From assembly GCF_014654675.1 (NCBI RefSeq), contig NZ_BNBC01000004.1:100845-164844 (forward strand): a stretch of DNA of 64,000 nt, given 5' to 3'. Both the position numbers and the translations under genes were made by a program. Below are positions 43,608-52,893 of this stretch, piece by piece. Origin of the DNA: Streptomyces spiralis (lineage in GTDB: Bacteria > Actinomycetota > Actinomycetes > Streptomycetales > Streptomycetaceae). Within the stretch, counting starts at the first letter, position 1. Each line of letters opens with the position of its first letter. The notes under the pieces were generated by a model. The model ran no database searches. It worked only from the letters and a program-made list of their open reading frames with translations, and was not told the DNA's origin.

Positions 43608-43704
43608 GAGCTCTCCCCACCCGTGCTGATTCGGTGACGCCTGCGCAAACTAACACCCACAGGGCCCGGGACATCGAACGGGCTGCCGAGGACGGGCTCG
43701 GGAT

Positions 43705-43744
43705 TTGACTTTTCCTACCGGTCGGTAACAAGATACTGTTACCG
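43705..43744 (+). promoter_or_regulatory. acyl-CoA dehydrogenase promoter with overlapping TetR operator
   Basis: A -35 TTGACT (43705-43710) is followed after 18 bases by CAAGAT as -10. The perfect 8-bp dyad CGGTAACA - AGATAC - TGTTACCG (43723-43744) covers the -10. Two further partial dyads with the same half word overlap it: TACCG-GT-CGGTA on the left and GTTAC-CGCAA-GTAAC on the right. A repressor bound here would block the promoter. The adjacent TetR gene is the obvious regulator. Confidence 0.75.
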
Positions 43745-43777
43745 CAAGTAACACGCAGGTGTGGCACTGGAGGGGAC

Positions 43778-45004
<1,227 letters not shown>

Positions 45005-45020
45005 TCGGGCCGACGCCCGC

Positions 45021-45080
45021 GTGCCCCGTCCATCACGCGTGCCCGTGCCCCGTCCGTCACGCGTGCCCCGTCCGTCACGC
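45021..45080. repeat. 18-nt tandem repeat after the acyl-CoA dehydrogenase gene
   Basis: Three copies of GTGCCCCGTCCGTCACGC, one with a single change and separated from the next by a six-base partial copy, lie directly after the acyl-CoA dehydrogenase stop. Related GTCGCGC words continue to about 45130. They fill the 143-base space to the convergent cupin gene. Confidence 0.65.
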
Positions 45081-45147
45081 ATGTCGCGCATGTCGCGCAG
45101 TCACGCGTGGCACGAACGTCACGCACGGGCGGGGCACGCTTCAGGGC

Positions 45148-45741
45148 TCAGCGGTGCCTGAGCGGTGTCAGCTGTTCGATGTCGTAGCGCCGGCGCAGGT
45201 CCTCGATGGCCTCGTGGTCCGGCGGGCCTCCGTTGCCCAGGATCTCCAGCAGTTCCTCGAAGTACCGCTCGTGGTCCGGCGGCGGGGAGGCCTGGAAGAA
45301 CATCTTCGCCGGGGTTTCCGTGGGGTTGGCGAACGCGTGCGGGCAGCCCGGGGGGACCACGATGACCGTGCCCGGCGTCGCCCGTACGACCCGCTTGCCC
45401 GAAGAGGACTCCCACTTCTGCCAGCGGTCGGGGGTCCGGATCCGCGGCTCGAAGGCGAGCACGTCCAGCTCGCCCTCCAGCACGTAGAACAACTCCTCGC
45501 TGCGCGTGTGCACATGGGCGCCCACGTCGAAGCCCGGCGGGACCTCCACCTCGAAGGTCGAGGCCGTCCGGGAGTGCGAGCCGGTCACCTTGAACGTCAC
45601 ACGCTGGGCGGGCGTCTGGACGACCCGGCCGTGGCCCGGCGGTACCAGCAGCCCCTCGTTCGCGGTGGGCGGGGAATCCCCGGCCGCCGGGGTCGGACCC
45701 TCGACGACCGCGGTGAAGTGAGGCTCATTCGTCGCCGTCAT
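45148..45741 (-). CDS. cupin protein of the flaviolin-type pigment cluster
   Basis: 197 residues. The cupin metal motif is visible as GAHVHTRSEELFYVLEGELDVL and the second motif GTVIVVPPGCPHAFANPTETPAKMFF. It is the third gene after rppA and the P450, with only six bases between its ATG and the P450 stop. In related Streptomyces clusters a cupin accompanies these enzymes and is thought to oxidise or process the naphthoquinone product. Quinone monooxygenase or dioxygenase activity is inferred. Confidence 0.85.
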   Translation of the reverse strand: MTATNEPHFTAVVEGPTPAAGDSPPTANEGLLVPPGHGRVVQTPAQRVTFKVTGSHSRTASTFEVEVPPGFDVGAHVHTRSEELFYVLEGELDVLAFEPRIRTPDRWQKWESSSGKRVVRATPGTVIVVPPGCPHAFANPTETPAKMFFQASPPPDHERYFEELLEILGNGGPPDHEAIEDLRRRYDIEQLTPLRHR

Positions 45742-45747
45742 CTCGGC

Positions 45748-47334
45748 TCACCACGTCACGGGCAGGGCCTCGGGCCCGCGGATCAACGCGCCCTTCCTGA
45801 AGGTCACCTGACCCGGCGGAACCGCGAGCCGCAGCCCCGGCAGCCGGTCGAGGAGGGCGTCGACCAGCAACTGCGCCTCCATCCGGGCCAGTTGACCACC
45901 CGGGCAGTAGTGCGGGCCGAAGCCGAACGCCACATGGGGGTTCGGGATGCGCGAGAAGTCGATCTTCTCGGGTTCCGGGAAGACGTCCGGGTCGCGGTTG
46001 GCGGCCAGGTACGACACGTAGACCGCGTCGCCCGCCCGGATCCGCACCCCCTTGATCTCCACGTCCTCCCGTGCGATCCGCGACAGCCCGACCGCGTTGC
46101 GGTGCGGGATGTAGCGCAGCAGCTCGTCGATGGCCTGCGGACGGATCTCCGGCCGGGCGCGCAGCTGGTCGGCCAGCTCGGGCCGGGTCAGCAGGATGTA
46201 GAACATCTGCCCGCTGTTGTGGGTGACCGCCTCGCCGCCGATCTGGAGCAGCACCGCGAGACCCACGGCCTCCGCCAGGGAGATCTCCCGGCGCCCGACG
46301 GCGGCACCGAGCAGCGAGGCCACGTCCTCGGTGGCGCTCTCCGCGCGCGCGTCGATCAGCTCGGTGAAGTACGCGCCCATCTCCTCCTTGGCCCGCTCGC
46401 TGACGTCGGCGCCGTGCGAGGAGGACAGGATCAGCTGGGTCCATGTGTGCATGGCGTGCCGGTCGGCGACCGGGACACCCATCAGCTCGCAGATCACCGC
46501 GATCGGGAACGGGCTGAGCACCGCACTGGTGAGGTCGGCGGGCGGGCCGGCCGCGAGGAGTTCGTCGACCAGCTCGTCCAGCATGCGCCGGGAGCTCCAC
46601 CGCACCCGCTCGACCCCGCGTGCGGTCAGCGCGGGAGCGACCGAGCGGCGCAGCCGGGTCTGGTCGGGCGGGTCCAGGAAGCCCACCGCGCCGCGGCTCG
46701 GGATGAAGTGCGGGGCGAGCCGGGTGACCTGCCGTTCCATGACGGACTCACGGCTGAACCGAGGGTCGTTGGTGACCAGCCGCACATCCTCCATGCGGGT
46801 CACCAGCCACGCCCAGCCCCGGCCGTTGGGCAGCTCGATGCGGGTGACCGGGCCCTCTTCCATGAGGTCGGTCAGCACCGGGTCGAAGTCGACTCCGGGC
46901 AGGTCGAGCGCCGGCCAGTGCCGGATCGGGGGGAGGGCCCCGGGGGTGGGGGCGGGGGCGGGGACGGGCTCGGTGACGGGAGGCGGTTCGGTGAGGGGAG
47001 GTGGCTGGGTGACCGGTGGGGGCTCGGTGACGGGGAGGGGCTCGGTGACGGGGAGGGGCTCCGTGGAGGGCAGGGGTTCGGTGAGGGGAAGGGGCTCGGC
47101 GGGGCTGAGCGTCCCGGTGGCGGTGAGTGTCTCCGTGAGGGTCAGCGCCTCGGAGAGCGTCGCCTCGCTCGCCCCGGCCGAGCGGGCCACGGCTGCCGTT
47201 CCGGCCGCCTCGGCGGCCTCGGCCACCCCGGCGGCCTCGGCCACCCCGGCGGCCTCGGCCACCTCAGCCACCCCTGCGGCGTCGGCCGCTCCGGTCACGT
47301 CGGGGGCCCCGGTCACGTCGGCTGTGTCGGTCAT
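45748..47334 (-). CDS. CYP158A-like cytochrome P450 with repetitive N-terminal extension
   Basis: 528 residues, about 120 longer than CYP158A relatives. The P450 core begins near Pro135 (PPIRHWPALDLPG) and has FLDPPDQTRLRRS, the I-helix GGEAVTHN, LLRYIPHRNAVGLSR, and the haem loop FGFGPHYCPGG with Cys477. It should couple flaviolin molecules to a pigment. The first 130 residues are Ala/Glu-rich repeats (AEAAGV units) followed by seven PLPVTE-like hexads. No ATG, GTG or TTG start lies between the hexads and the core, so at least the hexad part must be translated. The ATG overlaps the rppA stop. Confidence 0.88.
   Translation of the reverse strand: MTDTADVTGAPDVTGAADAAGVAEVAEAAGVAEAAGVAEAAEAAGTAAVARSAGASEATLSEALTLTETLTATGTLSPAEPLPLTEPLPSTEPLPVTEPLPVTEPPPVTQPPPLTEPPPVTEPVPAPAPTPGALPPIRHWPALDLPGVDFDPVLTDLMEEGPVTRIELPNGRGWAWLVTRMEDVRLVTNDPRFSRESVMERQVTRLAPHFIPSRGAVGFLDPPDQTRLRRSVAPALTARGVERVRWSSRRMLDELVDELLAAGPPADLTSAVLSPFPIAVICELMGVPVADRHAMHTWTQLILSSSHGADVSERAKEEMGAYFTELIDARAESATEDVASLLGAAVGRREISLAEAVGLAVLLQIGGEAVTHNSGQMFYILLTRPELADQLRARPEIRPQAIDELLRYIPHRNAVGLSRIAREDVEIKGVRIRAGDAVYVSYLAANRDPDVFPEPEKIDFSRIPNPHVAFGFGPHYCPGGQLARMEAQLLVDALLDRLPGLRLAVPPGQVTFRKGALIRGPEALPVTW
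46967..47092 (-). repeat. seven 18-nt tandem units in the P450 gene
   Basis: Seven consecutive 18-nt units run from 46967 to 47092, with the consensus GGCTCGGTGACGGGGAGG on the plus strand. Two units at 47021-47056 are identical. They code for a PLPVTE-type hexad in the P450 N-terminal extension. Confidence 0.9.
47212..47265 (-). repeat. three 18-nt tandem units coding AEAAGV
   Basis: Three 18-nt units of the form GGCGGCCTCGGCCACCCC (47212-47229, 47230-47247, 47248-47265, last unit with one change) lie near the start of the P450 gene. They code for AEAAGV-type hexads. The same 18-nt period as the PLPVTE block downstream. Confidence 0.85.
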
Positions 47335-48389
47335 GACCGTCCCCCGTTCTGCCAGCTGCCGAGGGACATCTCCGCGGTGATGCCGGGCCCGAACCCGGCC
47401 AGCAGCCCGCGCGCCCGGTCCTCGACGCCGCCCTCGTCGAACAGCCGGCGCAGCGCGTCCAGGACGACCGCGCTGGCGATGTTGCCGTACTCCGTGAGCG
47501 TGGCCCGGCTGAACCGGAACGCGTGCGGCTCGACGTGCAGGAACTTGCTGAGGTCGTCGAGGATGCGCGGACCGCCCGCGTGTATGACGTAGAAGTCCAG
47601 GTCGGTCGCGTCCCAGCCGTGCATCGCGGCGAGGTCCTGCAGGGCCGGGGCGAGCGGCTCCATCGTGGTGGGCACCCGCTTGTCCAGCAGGAAGTGGAAA
47701 CCGGTCTCCCGGACGTCGTACGCGATCCAGTCCTCCGTCTTGGGGATCAGGTACGAGCCGTTGCGCTCCAGCCGGACACCGGTGCCGCCGGTGCCGCGGA
47801 CCACGGCGGCGGCGATGCCGTCGCCGAACAGGCCATTGGACAGCAGCGAGCCGACGCCGAGGTCGGTCGGCTGGTAGCACAGCGAGCAGAACTCGCAGGC
47901 CACGATGAGGGCGTTGGCGTCCGGGTAGGCGGAGCAGAAGTCGTGGGCCCGGTTGATCGCGGCGCCGCCCGCCGCACAGCCCAGCTGGGCTATGGGCAGC
48001 TGGCGGGTGGTGGAGTCGAAGTCCATCTCGTTGATCAGCCACGCCGTCAGCGAGGGCATCATGAAGCCCGTGCACGAGACGTAGATGATGACGTCGATGT
48101 CGGTGGTCAGGAGTTCGGCGTCGTCGAGCGCTCGCTGGATGACCTCGGGGACCCGGGCCTTCGCCTCGTGCTCGTAGAGCTTGTTGCGCTCCTGGAAGCC
48201 CGGGTGCTTCAGGGTCTCCTCGATGGGCTGCACGATGTGCCGGGTGTGCACACCGGTGTTCTCGATCAGCCGGAGGGCCAGCGGGAGTTGCGGGTGGTCC
48301 GCGTGACGGGAACGCGCGAGCTCGAGCGTTTCCTCCATGGTGATCACGTGTTCTGGAACGGACACCGAGGGCCTGCACAAAGTCGCCAT
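47331..48389 (-). CDS. rppA: type III polyketide synthase, 1,3,6,8-tetrahydroxynaphthalene synthase
   Basis: 352 residues. The catalytic triad is recognised: Cys138 in PIAQLGCAAGG, His in DFYVIHAGGPRI, and Asn in TEYGNIASAVV. The protein begins TLCRPSVSVPEHVITMEETLELA as RppA proteins do. It condenses five malonyl-CoA into THN, which oxidises to flaviolin, the substrate of the P450 that follows. The 5' region has two tandem dyads. Operon rppA - P450 - cupin. Confidence 0.94.
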   Translation of the reverse strand: MATLCRPSVSVPEHVITMEETLELARSRHADHPQLPLALRLIENTGVHTRHIVQPIEETLKHPGFQERNKLYEHEAKARVPEVIQRALDDAELLTTDIDVIIYVSCTGFMMPSLTAWLINEMDFDSTTRQLPIAQLGCAAGGAAINRAHDFCSAYPDANALIVACEFCSLCYQPTDLGVGSLLSNGLFGDGIAAAVVRGTGGTGVRLERNGSYLIPKTEDWIAYDVRETGFHFLLDKRVPTTMEPLAPALQDLAAMHGWDATDLDFYVIHAGGPRILDDLSKFLHVEPHAFRFSRATLTEYGNIASAVVLDALRRLFDEGGVEDRARGLLAGFGPGITAEMSLGSWQNGGRS

Positions 48390-48439
48390 GATCCGTGCCT
48401 GCTTTCGCCTTCCGGAAGGCCGGTAGCCCCCCGGTCAGA

Positions 48440-48469
48440 GGGTGGTGCACCCAGAAGGGTGGTCCACCC
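48440..48469. promoter_or_regulatory. tandem dyads upstream of rppA
   Basis: GGGTGGTGCACCC (48440-48452) and GGGTGGTCCACCC (48457-48469) are almost identical 13-mers, each self-complementary, starting 17 bases apart at 51-80 bases before the rppA ATG. This is the layout of a two-site operator for a dimeric regulator. No known consensus was recognised. Confidence 0.55.
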
Positions 48470-48983
48470 ACGATCACCCGGGAGAGCGATGATCTCTCGC
48501 GGGACTACTCCAATCCGGCGACGACGGAGCGGGGCCGCAGTGCCCCGGCGCCGTCCGGCGACCGGCGCGCGAGAGGGCGGCGACGAGGAGAGAAGCGCAG
48601 ATCAGGGGCTTCGGCGGCGAGGCGCGGGGGTCGCGGTTCGCCCGGCCATCGCCGGGGATCGCGGAAGGCACGGCGAGCGGGGGCGCGCGCGCCGCGCCCG
48701 GCGGAGGGACGAGGCGGCGGTGGGACGGCTGCGGCCCCTGGGCGCGGAGCGGGGGGCTCGTCGGGCCCGGACGGTAGGGGCTTGTGCGTGGGGGCGGGGC
48801 TGTGTGGGCCGGCCCGGTCCGGCGTACGGTCCTCGGCTCGGCGTACGGTCCGCGGACCGGCGTATGCCCCCGCGTGGTCGGCGTGGTCGGCGTGGTCGGC
48901 GTGGTCCGAGCGGTCCGCGCGGTCCGCGCGGCTCCGGCGCCGTCGGCGCGGTCCGGGCGTGCGCTGGAGGGGCGCGGCGATGC
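48470..48983. other. gene-less GC-rich region between rppA and the small conserved gene
   Basis: No convincing gene in about 510 bases. Open frames exist on both strands but their products are Arg/Gly/Pro-rich with no domain. The part from 48815 to 48950 is repetitive: two CGGCGTACGGTCC words and three or more copies of the nine-base CGTGGTCGG unit (48872-48905) followed by CGGTCCGCG units. The left part must contain the rppA promoter. Confidence 0.6.
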
Positions 48984-49223
48984 CTATCCGGAGGCCGCCC
49001 CGCTGCTGTGCGCGATGCAGGCCACGTCGATCCGGTCGGCCAGTTTGGCGAGTTCGATGGTCAGCGCGGCCACCGTGTCCTCGTCGAGACCCTCCTGCCC
49101 GGCCTCCACCAGGCGCAGCCACCGGCCGCCCACCGTCCGCAGCAGCTTGCTCACATCTGCCGCGGCCACCTGCAAGGTACCGCGGTCGTCGACGATCAGA
49201 GGGAGAGTCACTTCGCGGTTCAC
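48984..49223 (-). CDS. small conserved Streptomyces protein (DUF6213-like)
   Basis: 79 residues with GTG start. It reads NREVTLPLIVDDRGTLQVA, ADVSKLLRTVGGRWLRLVEAG, and EDTVAALTIELAKLADRIDV, an alpha/beta-like soluble protein with no cofactor motif. The name DUF6213 is from memory and should be verified. It lies 25 bases before the aldehyde dehydrogenase stop on the same strand and may be cotranscribed with that gene. Confidence 0.7.
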   Translation of the reverse strand: MNREVTLPLIVDDRGTLQVAAADVSKLLRTVGGRWLRLVEAGQEGLDEDTVAALTIELAKLADRIDVACIAHSSGAASG

Positions 49224-49248
49224 ACAGGGGATCGTAGCCGCGGAACGC

Positions 49249-50634
49249 TTACGCTCCGTGCCATACGGTGGTGATGTTGCAGAACTCGCGGATTCCGTGC
49301 CCGGACAGCTCACGGCCGTACCCCGACCGCTTCACGCCGCCGAACGGGAAGGCCGGGTGCGAGGCGGTCATCCCGTTGACGTAGACGCTGCCCGCCTCCA
49401 GATCCCGTGTGAAACGGTCGATCTCGGCCTCGTCGTGCGTCCACACGTTCGAACTCAGTCCGAACGGTGTGTCGTTCGCGATCAGCACGGCCTCGTCCAG
49501 GTCGGTCGCGCGGTAGAGGGTGGCGACCGGGCCGAAGGCCTCCTCCCGGTGGATCCGCATCTCCCGGGTGATGCCGGCGAGGACCGTCGGCGGGTAGTAC
49601 CAGCCGGGCCCGTCGGGGCGCTTGCCGCCGCACAGCACGGTCGCGCCGCCGCGCACCGCGTCGTCGACCAGTTCCTCCAGGTCCTTGCGGCCCTGCTCGC
49701 TGGAGAGCGGCCCGATCTGGGTCTCCTCGTGCAACGGGTCGTCCACCTTCAGCGCCTGCATGCCGCGTACGAAGCGTGCGGCGAAGGCGTCGTAGATGTC
49801 GGTGTGCACGATGAACCGTTTGGCGGCGATGCACGACTGCCCGTTGTTCTGGCACCGCGCGGTCACCGCGACCTCGGCGGCCCGGGCGAGGTCGGCGGAC
49901 GGCATGACGACGAACGGGTCGCTGCCGCCCAGCTCCAGCACCGTCTTCTTGACCATCTCCCCGGCGGTGGACGCGACGGCCCGGCCGGCGGGCTCGCTGC
50001 CGGTGAGCGTGGCGGCCTTCACCCGCTCGTCACGCAGGATGTCGTCCACCGCGCGGGAGGGGACCAGCAGGGTCTGGAAGCAGCCCTCCGGGAAGCCGGC
50101 CCGGTGGAAGAGATCCTCCAGGTACAGGGCGGTCTGCGGCACGTTCGAGGCGTGCTTGAGCAGGCCGACGTTGCCCGCCATCAGCGCGGGCGCGGCGAAC
50201 CGGATCACCTGCCACAGCGGGAAGTTCCACGGCATCACCGCGAGCACGGGCCCGAGCGGCCGGTAGCGCACCCGCACCTCGGTCGCGCCGGAGTCCTTCA
50301 CGTCGACGTCGGAGGGTTCCTCGTCGGCGAGGAGTTCCTCGGCGTGGTCGGCGTACCAGCGCATCGCCTTGGCGCACTTCACGGCCTCCGCGCGGGCCTG
50401 CCGGACCGGCTTGCCCATCTCGGTGGTCATCATGCGGGCGACGTCCTGCTGGTCCTGGACGAGGAGATCGGCGGCCGCGCGCATCATGCGGGCGCGCTCG
50501 TCGAAGGCCGTCGTCCGGTAGGTACGGAAGGTGGCCTCCGCGAGCTGGAGCCGGCGCTCGATCTCCTCCTCGCCCATGGCCTCGTACGTCTTGAGCGTCT
50601 CGCCGGTGGCCGGGTTCACCGTGGCGATGGACAT
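49249..50634 (-). CDS. NAD(P)-dependent succinate-semialdehyde/aldehyde dehydrogenase
   Basis: 461 residues. The ALDH motifs are VMPWNFPLWQVIRF, LTGSEPAGRAV, the catalytic Glu in TVLELGGSDPFVV, and the nucleophile Cys in RCQNNGQSCIAAKRF. SSADH-type features include NNGQSC and YVNGMTASHPAFPFGGVKRSGYGREL. It oxidises an aldehyde such as succinate semialdehyde. No GABA transaminase is adjacent, so the physiological substrate is not certain. Confidence 0.9.
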   Translation of the reverse strand: MSIATVNPATGETLKTYEAMGEEEIERRLQLAEATFRTYRTTAFDERARMMRAAADLLVQDQQDVARMMTTEMGKPVRQARAEAVKCAKAMRWYADHAEELLADEEPSDVDVKDSGATEVRVRYRPLGPVLAVMPWNFPLWQVIRFAAPALMAGNVGLLKHASNVPQTALYLEDLFHRAGFPEGCFQTLLVPSRAVDDILRDERVKAATLTGSEPAGRAVASTAGEMVKKTVLELGGSDPFVVMPSADLARAAEVAVTARCQNNGQSCIAAKRFIVHTDIYDAFAARFVRGMQALKVDDPLHEETQIGPLSSEQGRKDLEELVDDAVRGGATVLCGGKRPDGPGWYYPPTVLAGITREMRIHREEAFGPVATLYRATDLDEAVLIANDTPFGLSSNVWTHDEAEIDRFTRDLEAGSVYVNGMTASHPAFPFGGVKRSGYGRELSGHGIREFCNITTVWHGA

Positions 50635-50707
50635 GACTGACCTCCCTGGGAGCGCTGTGCTTCGACCTTCCCGCGCCGTGGTGGCCGCCGCAACGCGTAG
50701 TGCCTCG

Positions 50708-51190
50708 TCAGAGCGAGTGCTCCGCCAGTCGGTCGAGAAACGCGGCCTGGGCGGTGACGATCACCTCGCGGGCCCGGTCCAGGCCCAGCCACGCGACCCG
50801 GTCGAGTTCCGGGAACTCCTGGGTGCGCCCGGAGCGCGGCGGCCACTCCATCAGGAACGTGCCGGGGGCGATCGCCGCCGGATCGAGATCGCCCTCGACC
50901 GCCCAGACGGTCACGATCTTGCCGTTCTTCTGCCGGACCTCGCCGAGCGGCACGGCCTCGCCCTCGGGAGGCTCCACCCCCAGCTCCTCCCGGAACTCGC
51001 GGCGGGCGGCCTCCCAGGCGGGTTCGTCCGGCTCGTACTCGCCCTTGGGCACGGTCCAGGCCCCCGCGTCGCGCCGGGCCCAGAACGGGCCGCCCATGTG
51101 CCCGAGCAGGACCTCCACGCCGACCGCGCCGTCGCCGGTGCGCCGGAACAGCAGCAGACCGGCACTGTGCCTGCCCCGGCGGTCGCTCAC
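50708..51190 (-). CDS. NUDIX hydrolase coupled to DNA ligase
   Basis: 160 residues with a NUDIX box: GAWTVPKGEYEPDEPAWEAARREFREELGVEPPEG (Gx5Ex7REUXEE pattern). It starts SDRRGRHSAGLLLFRR. The start GTG overlaps the DNA ligase stop (GTGA). NUDIX enzymes cleave nucleoside diphosphates linked to another moiety; a role in cleaning or repairing nucleotides for DNA repair is suggested by the coupling. Confidence 0.9.
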   Translation of the reverse strand: MSDRRGRHSAGLLLFRRTGDGAVGVEVLLGHMGGPFWARRDAGAWTVPKGEYEPDEPAWEAARREFREELGVEPPEGEAVPLGEVRQKNGKIVTVWAVEGDLDPAAIAPGTFLMEWPPRSGRTQEFPELDRVAWLGLDRAREVIVTAQAAFLDRLAEHSL

Positions 51191-52725
51191 GGCCCGACCT
51201 CCGGGTGCGCGGCCAGCAGCGTCTCCACGGTGTCCGCCTCCTCGGGGCGCTTGTCCTCGCGGTAGCGCACGACCCGGGCGAAGCGGAGGGTGACGCCCGC
51301 GGGGTAGCGCGTGGACCGCTGCAGGCCGTCGTAGGCGATCTCGACGACCAGCTCGGGCCGTACGAGCACCCCCCAGCCCTTCTCGTCGACGGCCAGCTCC
51401 CGCAGCCGCTCCGTCTGCCAGGCCAGCATCGCGTCCGTCATGCCCTTGAAGGTCTTGCCGAGCATGGCGAACCCGCCGTCGGCGGTACGGGCGCCGAGGT
51501 GGAGGTTGGAGAGCTTGCCGGTACGGCGGCCGTGCCCCCACTCGGCTGCCAGCACGACCAGGTCGAGGGTGTGGACGGGTTTGACCTTCAGCCAGGACGC
51601 GCCGCGCCGGCCCGCGCTGTAGGGGGCGTCCAGCGCCTTGACGACCACACCCTCGTGGCCGCGTTCCAGGGTCCTGGCGAGGAAGTCCTCCGCCGCCCCG
51701 ACCTCCTGCGGCCCGGACACGACCGTACGTCTGACCCGCATGGGCTCCGGAACCAGCCGGGCCAGCTCGGCGTGCCGCTCGCTGAACGGCAGGTCGAGCA
51801 GGTCCCGGTCGCCCACCGACAGCGCGTCGAAGAAGACCGGCGAGACGGGGACCGCCTCGGCGGCCGTGGCCACGTCCACCCGGGAGCCGACGCGCCCGGC
51901 GGTCTCCTGGAAGGAGCGCGGGCGCCCGTCCGCCCCGAAGGAGATGACCTCGCCGTCCAGGATGAACCGCTCGCCCGGCAACCCCAGGGCGGCCGCGGTC
52001 ACTTCGGGCAGCCGGTCGGTGATGTCGTCCAGGGTGCGGGTGTGGATCCGCACCGTGTCGCCGTCGCGGTGCACCTGGACCCGGATGCCGTCGAGTTTCT
52101 CCTCCACGGCGCACCCGCCCAGCTTGTCCACCGCCTCGGCCACGGAGGAGGCGCTGTGCGCGAGCATCGGCAGGACGGGACGGCCCACGGTGAGCCGGAA
52201 GCGCTCCAGCGCCGCCGGGCCGTCCGCGAGCAGCGCCTGCGCCACGGTCTGCAGAGACCCGGCCAGCATCACCGCCCGCCGCACGTCCGCCGCGGGTGCG
52301 CCCGTCGCCGCGGCCAGCCCCTCCACGGCGACGGCGTCCAGTGCCCCCTGCCGGACCTCCCCGGTGAGCAGCCCCCGCAGGAAGCGCTGTTCGCCCTCGG
52401 TGGCCGCGCCCATCAACTCGCCGACGATCCGAACGCGTTCCGTCTGCGAGCCGGGCCCGGACACCTTGCCCAGCTCGCTCAGCCGGGCGTCCACCTCGCG
52501 CACGGTGAGCGAGGGCGCGGCGGCCGGAGGGACCCCGCGGGCGAGCACCTTCCAGCCCACGCCGAGCCGCCCCTGCGGCAGCCGTCCCGCCAGATACGGG
52601 ATGACGATCGGCACGTCGTCCGCGTCCGCCTCCCGGAACAGCTCCGCGAGCAGCGCGGTCTTCCGGGACCGCGCCGAGGTCGCCGCGACCTCCCGTGACA
52701 CCTCCGCCAGCCGCGCGAGCAACAT
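51187..52725 (-). CDS. ATP-dependent DNA ligase
   Basis: 512 residues. The order is an N-terminal DNA-binding domain (about 1-180), the adenylation domain with the active-site lysine in VEEKLDGIRVQVH, motif III FILDGEVISF, motif IV GHEGVVVKALDAPYSAGRR and motif V SWLKVKPVHTLDLVVLAAE, then an OB domain. It is the long LigB-type enzyme of actinomycetes, distinct from Ku-linked LigD. The ATG at 52725 begins the family sequence; the frame extends 11 codons upstream. Probably used in repair. Confidence 0.93.
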   Translation of the reverse strand: MLLARLAEVSREVAATSARSRKTALLAELFREADADDVPIVIPYLAGRLPQGRLGVGWKVLARGVPPAAAPSLTVREVDARLSELGKVSGPGSQTERVRIVGELMGAATEGEQRFLRGLLTGEVRQGALDAVAVEGLAAATGAPAADVRRAVMLAGSLQTVAQALLADGPAALERFRLTVGRPVLPMLAHSASSVAEAVDKLGGCAVEEKLDGIRVQVHRDGDTVRIHTRTLDDITDRLPEVTAAALGLPGERFILDGEVISFGADGRPRSFQETAGRVGSRVDVATAAEAVPVSPVFFDALSVGDRDLLDLPFSERHAELARLVPEPMRVRRTVVSGPQEVGAAEDFLARTLERGHEGVVVKALDAPYSAGRRGASWLKVKPVHTLDLVVLAAEWGHGRRTGKLSNLHLGARTADGGFAMLGKTFKGMTDAMLAWQTERLRELAVDEKGWGVLVRPELVVEIAYDGLQRSTRYPAGVTLRFARVVRYREDKRPEEADTVETLLAAHPEVGP

Positions 52726-52860
52726 GCAGTCATGGTGCACCGCGAGCCGCCGGTGCACACCCGGGCGGCACGGTCTGTTTCGCGGAGTGCGGTTCGTTCG
52801 TGTGTCGCGGTTCGTCCGTGGGGTGCGATCCGTCCCGGCGGGCCGGGCGGGACAGTACAG

Positions 52861-52893
52861 CGGGGCGGGGCCGGTGTCGGCCGCCCCGCCCGC
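52861..52893 (-). terminator. GC-rich hairpin after the flavoprotein gene
   Basis: GCGGGGCGGGGCC and GGCCGCCCCGCCC arms can pair with few mismatches around a short loop, directly after the flavoprotein stop at 52894. Confidence 0.55.

Noticed and set aside
48505..49122. 205-codon minus-strand frame upstream of rppA
   Set aside because: It is Arg/Pro-rich with no similarity and overlaps the small conserved gene in another frame.
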